Source: Bradyrhizobium sp. LHD-71 (lineage in GTDB: Bacteria; Pseudomonadota; Alphaproteobacteria; Rhizobiales; Xanthobacteraceae). Taken from it: a DNA stretch of 64,000 bases. Under the pieces are notes generated by a model. The model was not told the DNA's origin, searched no databases, and worked only from the letters and a program-made list of their open reading frames with translations. This document shows, piece after piece, positions 60,986-64,000 of the stretch. The stretch is from positions 81,700 to 145,699 of the forward strand of contig NZ_JAVIFX010000021.1 of NCBI RefSeq assembly GCF_031157255.1, written 5' to 3'. Within the stretch, counting starts at the first letter, position 1; each line of letters begins with the position of its first letter. The position numbers and the translations under genes were made by a program.

Positions 60986-61244
60986 CGTCGGTTCCGCAGC
61001 AGGGCTGTCCGGATTGCTGATCGTCGCCGCTCAGGCCCCTGCCACAGCCTGTTGCGCAGCCTGCAACATCCGCTGCAAGGCGTTTCCGTGCATCATCCGA
61101 TCGGATGATGCAGCAAACCGCACTTCCGTTTTACAGATGCATGCTCGACAGTGCGCTGGCTCGAAGGGCCGCCGACACAGACAGCGTCCGGCGCATGCGT
61201 TCACGCGGAACGAGACAGGGCGCAACCGGCTTGCGAGGGACGAC

Positions 61245-61544
61245 GTGACACCGTCAGAAGCTGCCCTGGTCGCTTTCAGTGCCTTCAGCGCGTTGCGCCT
61301 CGTGTCGTACTTCCCGCAGATCTACAAGGTCGCGACGGATGCGAACGGCGCGTCGGCGATTTCCTACTCGACCTGGATCCTCTGGACCGGCAGCCATCTG
61401 TCGACCGGCTTCTACGCGGCCATCAATCTCGGTGACGACCTGCTCGCGGCGTGCAGCGCCCTCTACGCGCTCTGTTGTGTCGCCGTGATCATATTGACGG
61501 CGGTCAAGCGCCAGGGGTGGCGCTCACGCGCAGCGACGAACTAG
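61245..61544 (+). CDS. PQ-loop / SemiSWEET-like small membrane protein
   Basis: The 99-residue protein begins at a GTG after AGGGA (VTPSEAALVAFSAFSALRLV) and has three helices with the PQ-motif SYFPQIYKVATDANGASAIS followed by YSTWILW. This is the SemiSWEET/PQ-loop half-transporter layout, which dimerises to move sugars or amino acids. Upstream in-frame sequence is not similar. Substrate unknown. Confidence 0.75.
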   Translation: MTPSEAALVAFSAFSALRLVSYFPQIYKVATDANGASAISYSTWILWTGSHLSTGFYAAINLGDDLLAACSALYALCCVAVIILTAVKRQGWRSRAATN

Positions 61545-61693
61545 GACGTGTACCCAGTATGTCGCGATTGGCCACTAGGCGACATCCATGACGAGCCGAC
61601 AATATATTAGAAGCGTCATCCGGAGCGTGGGAGGCGCAGCCGGCCAACATCGGCTGACGATTTTTGCATGGGGCCGAAGTTTCTCTGATCGGA

Positions 61694-62524
61694 CTATTCG
61701 AGCGGCACGGTAAGTTCTTTGATTGTGGTCCTGGTGTCGGGACGGAGGCCACGCCACCACACAAACGCCTCCGCCGCCTGCTCGACCAGCATACCGACCC
61801 CGTCCGCAAGCCGCTTCACGCCGGCGTTCCGCGCCAGCCGGAGGAATGGCGTAAGGCCCTTTCCGTATAGCAACTCATAGGCAAGGCAGTCGTCGCCAAA
61901 GACCTCTGGGCTTATCGGCGGAAGCTCGCCGCGCAGGCTGGCAGAGGTTGCGTTCACGACTAGATCGAACCGGCCAAGTTTTTTGTCGGCGAGGGCCGAA
62001 TAGCCGATGGCAGTAATCGGCCCATATTGCTTAAACTGACGCCCAAGCTCTTCTGCCTTAGTTGCGGTGCGGTTTACTATGACCAGCTCCGCCGGCCTCT
62101 GCTCGAGGAACGGCAGCACAACGCCGCGTGCTGCGCCACCCGCGCCGAGCAGCGCCACCCGGCGCCCCTTCATCAAGCGGCCGAGATTGCGTGTGATATC
62201 GTTGGTAAGGCCGACGCCGTCGAAGTTCTCTCCGGTCACCCGATCTACCTCGAACTTCATCGCGTTGACGGCACCAGCGAGCCGGGCGCGCTCGTTAAGA
62301 TCGGTGCAATACGCGAACGCGTCCAGTTTGAACGGCGCGGTGATGTTGAGGCCTAGCCCACCTGTGCGCCGAAACTTGGCCACCACTTCGTTGAAGCCAC
62401 CGATAGGAGCCTCAATCGCGACGTAGTCGATATTCTGTCCCGTCTCTTTGGCGAAGCTGAGATGGATCAGCGGCGATTTGGTGTGGTCGATAGGATTGCC
62501 GACCACGGCATATTTGTCAGACAT
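61694..62524 (-). CDS. aroE: Shikimate 5-dehydrogenase
   Basis: The 276-residue protein shows AVVGNPIDHTKSPLIHLSFA for shikimate binding and GLNITAPFKLDAF with the catalytic Lys. The NADP motif VALLGAGGAARGVVLPFLE and NRTATKAEEL, and VNATSASLRGELP, complete the set. It reduces 3-dehydroshikimate in aromatic amino-acid synthesis. No other aro genes adjoin it. Length and motifs are normal. Confidence 0.93.
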   Translation of the reverse strand: MSDKYAVVGNPIDHTKSPLIHLSFAKETGQNIDYVAIEAPIGGFNEVVAKFRRTGGLGLNITAPFKLDAFAYCTDLNERARLAGAVNAMKFEVDRVTGENFDGVGLTNDITRNLGRLMKGRRVALLGAGGAARGVVLPFLEQRPAELVIVNRTATKAEELGRQFKQYGPITAIGYSALADKKLGRFDLVVNATSASLRGELPPISPEVFGDDCLAYELLYGKGLTPFLRLARNAGVKRLADGVGMLVEQAAEAFVWWRGLRPDTRTTIKELTVPLE

Positions 62525-62751
62525 AAATTGCTCCCTCACGCCGAGATGCCGATTGCCGCCCTTAAAAGTCGCGCGCTGCCCATCGCCCTTCCCTCGCCGT
62601 TAGGTCCGCACCGACCACGAATGGACCGCCATCAACCGGATCAAGCACTGCCGTCGGCTAGCGACGCGCTACGACAAGCTGCTGCCGACGACTTCGCCTT
62701 CACGCAACGTGCGTCAATCAGGCTGTGGCTCCGCCCTGATGAGTCCACGCC

Positions 62752-63885
62752 CTAACGAACGCTCGACAGCACCACCTCGCGCAGGATCCGCGTCGGTGGG
62801 ATCCACTGATCCTCCGCGCCATAGTTCCCTGCCGTCATGGCGATGACGAGCTGCAAGGCGGGGATGATGAACAATCGCTGCCCGCCCTCACCCTGCGCCA
62901 TCCACATGCGTTCCAGTCGTCCGACCGCCCACCCCTTCGGCTTGCCAAACGCGACATCGAGAATGAACCATTGATAACCGTAGCGGCGAAGCTCGTCGGC
63001 GCTGACCACCGGCGTCGTGCAGCGTGTCACCCAATCGGCGGGAACGACGGTGCGATCTCCGATCCTGCCGCCACGCAGTATCATCGAGCCGATACGCGCG
63101 AGATCCCGAACCGACATGCGTGCACCGGAGGCGGCAAAGGGCTCACCGTCCGGTCCTCCCGCCCACTCCGTGGGACCCATGCCAAGGGAATCAAACAGGT
63201 TCTCGCGCGCGAAATCGTGCAGCGACTGGCCTGAACCCTTCGAAATGATGCGAGCGAGCAGCGCTGTCGCACCGCCGCAATAGGTCCAGTGTGCGCCCGG
63301 CGCGTCGACGACCGGACGCTCCAGCACATAGCGATAGCGATCGGGAGCGTTGTCCATCGCCGTCTCGCTGTTGCGTGCATCGGAATAACGCAAGCTGCTT
63401 TCGTCCCAGTCAGTGCCCATCGTCATCGACAGCACGTGATGGATCGTCAGTTGCCCGCGGCCGTCCGCCTTGGCGAGATCTGCGTACTCGGGAAAGACCG
63501 AAAACAACGAAGCCTCGGGTGGCGGAGCCTTGCCCTGCTGCACGGCGATCCCATAGAGCAAACCGACGATGCTCTTGGAGCAGGAGCGCAGATCGTGGAG
63601 CGTGCCGGGCGTGAACCTGACGCTGCCGATATCTCCAATGCCTCGCGCGTGGTCATTACCTTCGAAGTATCGCTCCAGCACGAGCTGCTCGTTCCGCACG
63701 ACCACCAGCCCGTGAACATTCCAGATCCGTTTGTCGGCGATCGCCCTGTCGAGGCACTCACTCAGGCCAGCAAAGTCGGCCTTCTCGGGCGCAATTGCGG
63801 GCCACGGGGCCTGCTGTTCGGACGTAGATGCGGATGAAGAGGTCACGGTTGCGGCTCCGGCTCTAGAACTATCTCGGCGATCCAA
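62752..63885 (-). CDS. Beta-lactamase-fold serine hydrolase (paralogue)
   Basis: The 377-residue protein has the SxxK motif in LRSCSKSIVGLLYGIAVQQ, a YCGG second motif, and QGEGGQRLFIIPALQLVIAM near the end. It is similar in layout to 40161-41228 but lies 22 kb away. No signal peptide is evident. Likely an esterase or peptidase; the substrate is unknown. Confidence 0.82.
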   Translation of the reverse strand: MDRRDSSRAGAATVTSSSASTSEQQAPWPAIAPEKADFAGLSECLDRAIADKRIWNVHGLVVVRNEQLVLERYFEGNDHARGIGDIGSVRFTPGTLHDLRSCSKSIVGLLYGIAVQQGKAPPPEASLFSVFPEYADLAKADGRGQLTIHHVLSMTMGTDWDESSLRYSDARNSETAMDNAPDRYRYVLERPVVDAPGAHWTYCGGATALLARIISKGSGQSLHDFARENLFDSLGMGPTEWAGGPDGEPFAASGARMSVRDLARIGSMILRGGRIGDRTVVPADWVTRCTTPVVSADELRRYGYQWFILDVAFGKPKGWAVGRLERMWMAQGEGGQRLFIIPALQLVIAMTAGNYGAEDQWIPPTRILREVVLSSVR

Positions 63886-63897
63886 TTGGTTGTCGCG

Positions 63898-64000
63898 CTA
63901 GTGTCCCGAATCCGAAGTTCGCTATACTTTGCAGCGAGCTCAGAGCGAACTTCGGATTCGATCAGGACACTAGCAAGTTTATGATTCTAGTGTCGTTTAT
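63898..64000. repeat. Composite double-palindrome element, copy 2 (inverted, cut by window end)
   Basis: 63898-63973 is the reverse complement of the second palindrome at 25127-25202. The following bases match the linker and start of the first palindrome, differing by one extra t near the end. The copies are therefore in opposite orientation, 38.7 kb apart. The rest of this copy lies outside the window. Confidence 0.85.

Overview
The window looks like the chromosome of a GC-rich alphaproteobacterium of the Bradyrhizobium/Rhodopseudomonas/Afipia group. The signs are DUF3551, DUF1236 and DUF6894 proteins, many tiny one-helix proteins, GGAAC-N16/17-NGTT promoters of the sigma-EcfG type, and intergenic repeats of the 'gtcattgcgagcgaagcgaagcaatccag' kind. 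No tRNA, rRNA or CRISPR array was found.

Region 1 (1-17 kb) is the late part of a tailed-phage gene cluster on the minus strand. Read in transcription order it holds a scaffold-like protein, an N4-gp56-type capsid protein, a gp4-like adaptor, a small protein, a P22 gp10-like protein, an ejection-type protein, fibre and collar proteins, an SGNH esterase, and a lysis set (small membrane protein, GH108 muramidase, start of a third gene). Cargo genes sit in it: a class-III aminotransferase, a polytopic GT-C-like membrane protein and a CmcI-like methyltransferase. The membrane-protein gene is flanked by a duplicated terminator and gene-start segment.

Region 2 (17-45.4 kb) has no phage structural genes. 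It holds a secreted amidohydrolase, a RES/Xre toxin-antitoxin pair, and many small stress-type genes: PRC-barrel, DUF6894, HdeD-like, histone-H1-like, one-helix proteins and DUF1236. About ten GGAAC-N16/17-NGTT motifs precede these genes, and a HisKA_2 sensor kinase lies among them. Lipid phosphatase and lipid kinase genes, a SRAP operon, and a lower-GC pocket with HEPN-type and possible BECR-type genes follow.

Region 3 (45.5-49.7 kb) holds the missing front end of the phage cluster in the same orientation: portal, large terminase and small terminase. The morphogenetic operon is therefore split by about 28 kb. A conserved ~125-bp element (palindrome plus terminator-like hairpin) lies 100-120 nt upstream of both halves. 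Host-type repeats sit inside the phage blocks, and no integrase or repressor is visible. This fits an old, domesticated phage cluster, possibly GTA-like, or a decayed prophage.

Region 4 (49.7-64 kb) is ordinary chromosome: small secreted or membrane proteins, a GNAT, a triple-GAF GGDEF-EAL protein, a class-I aminotransferase, DinB, an Ldh2-type dehydrogenase, a LuxR-type regulator, a PQ-loop protein, AroE and a serine hydrolase. The window ends inside a composite palindromic element whose inverted copy lies at 25.0-25.2 kb.
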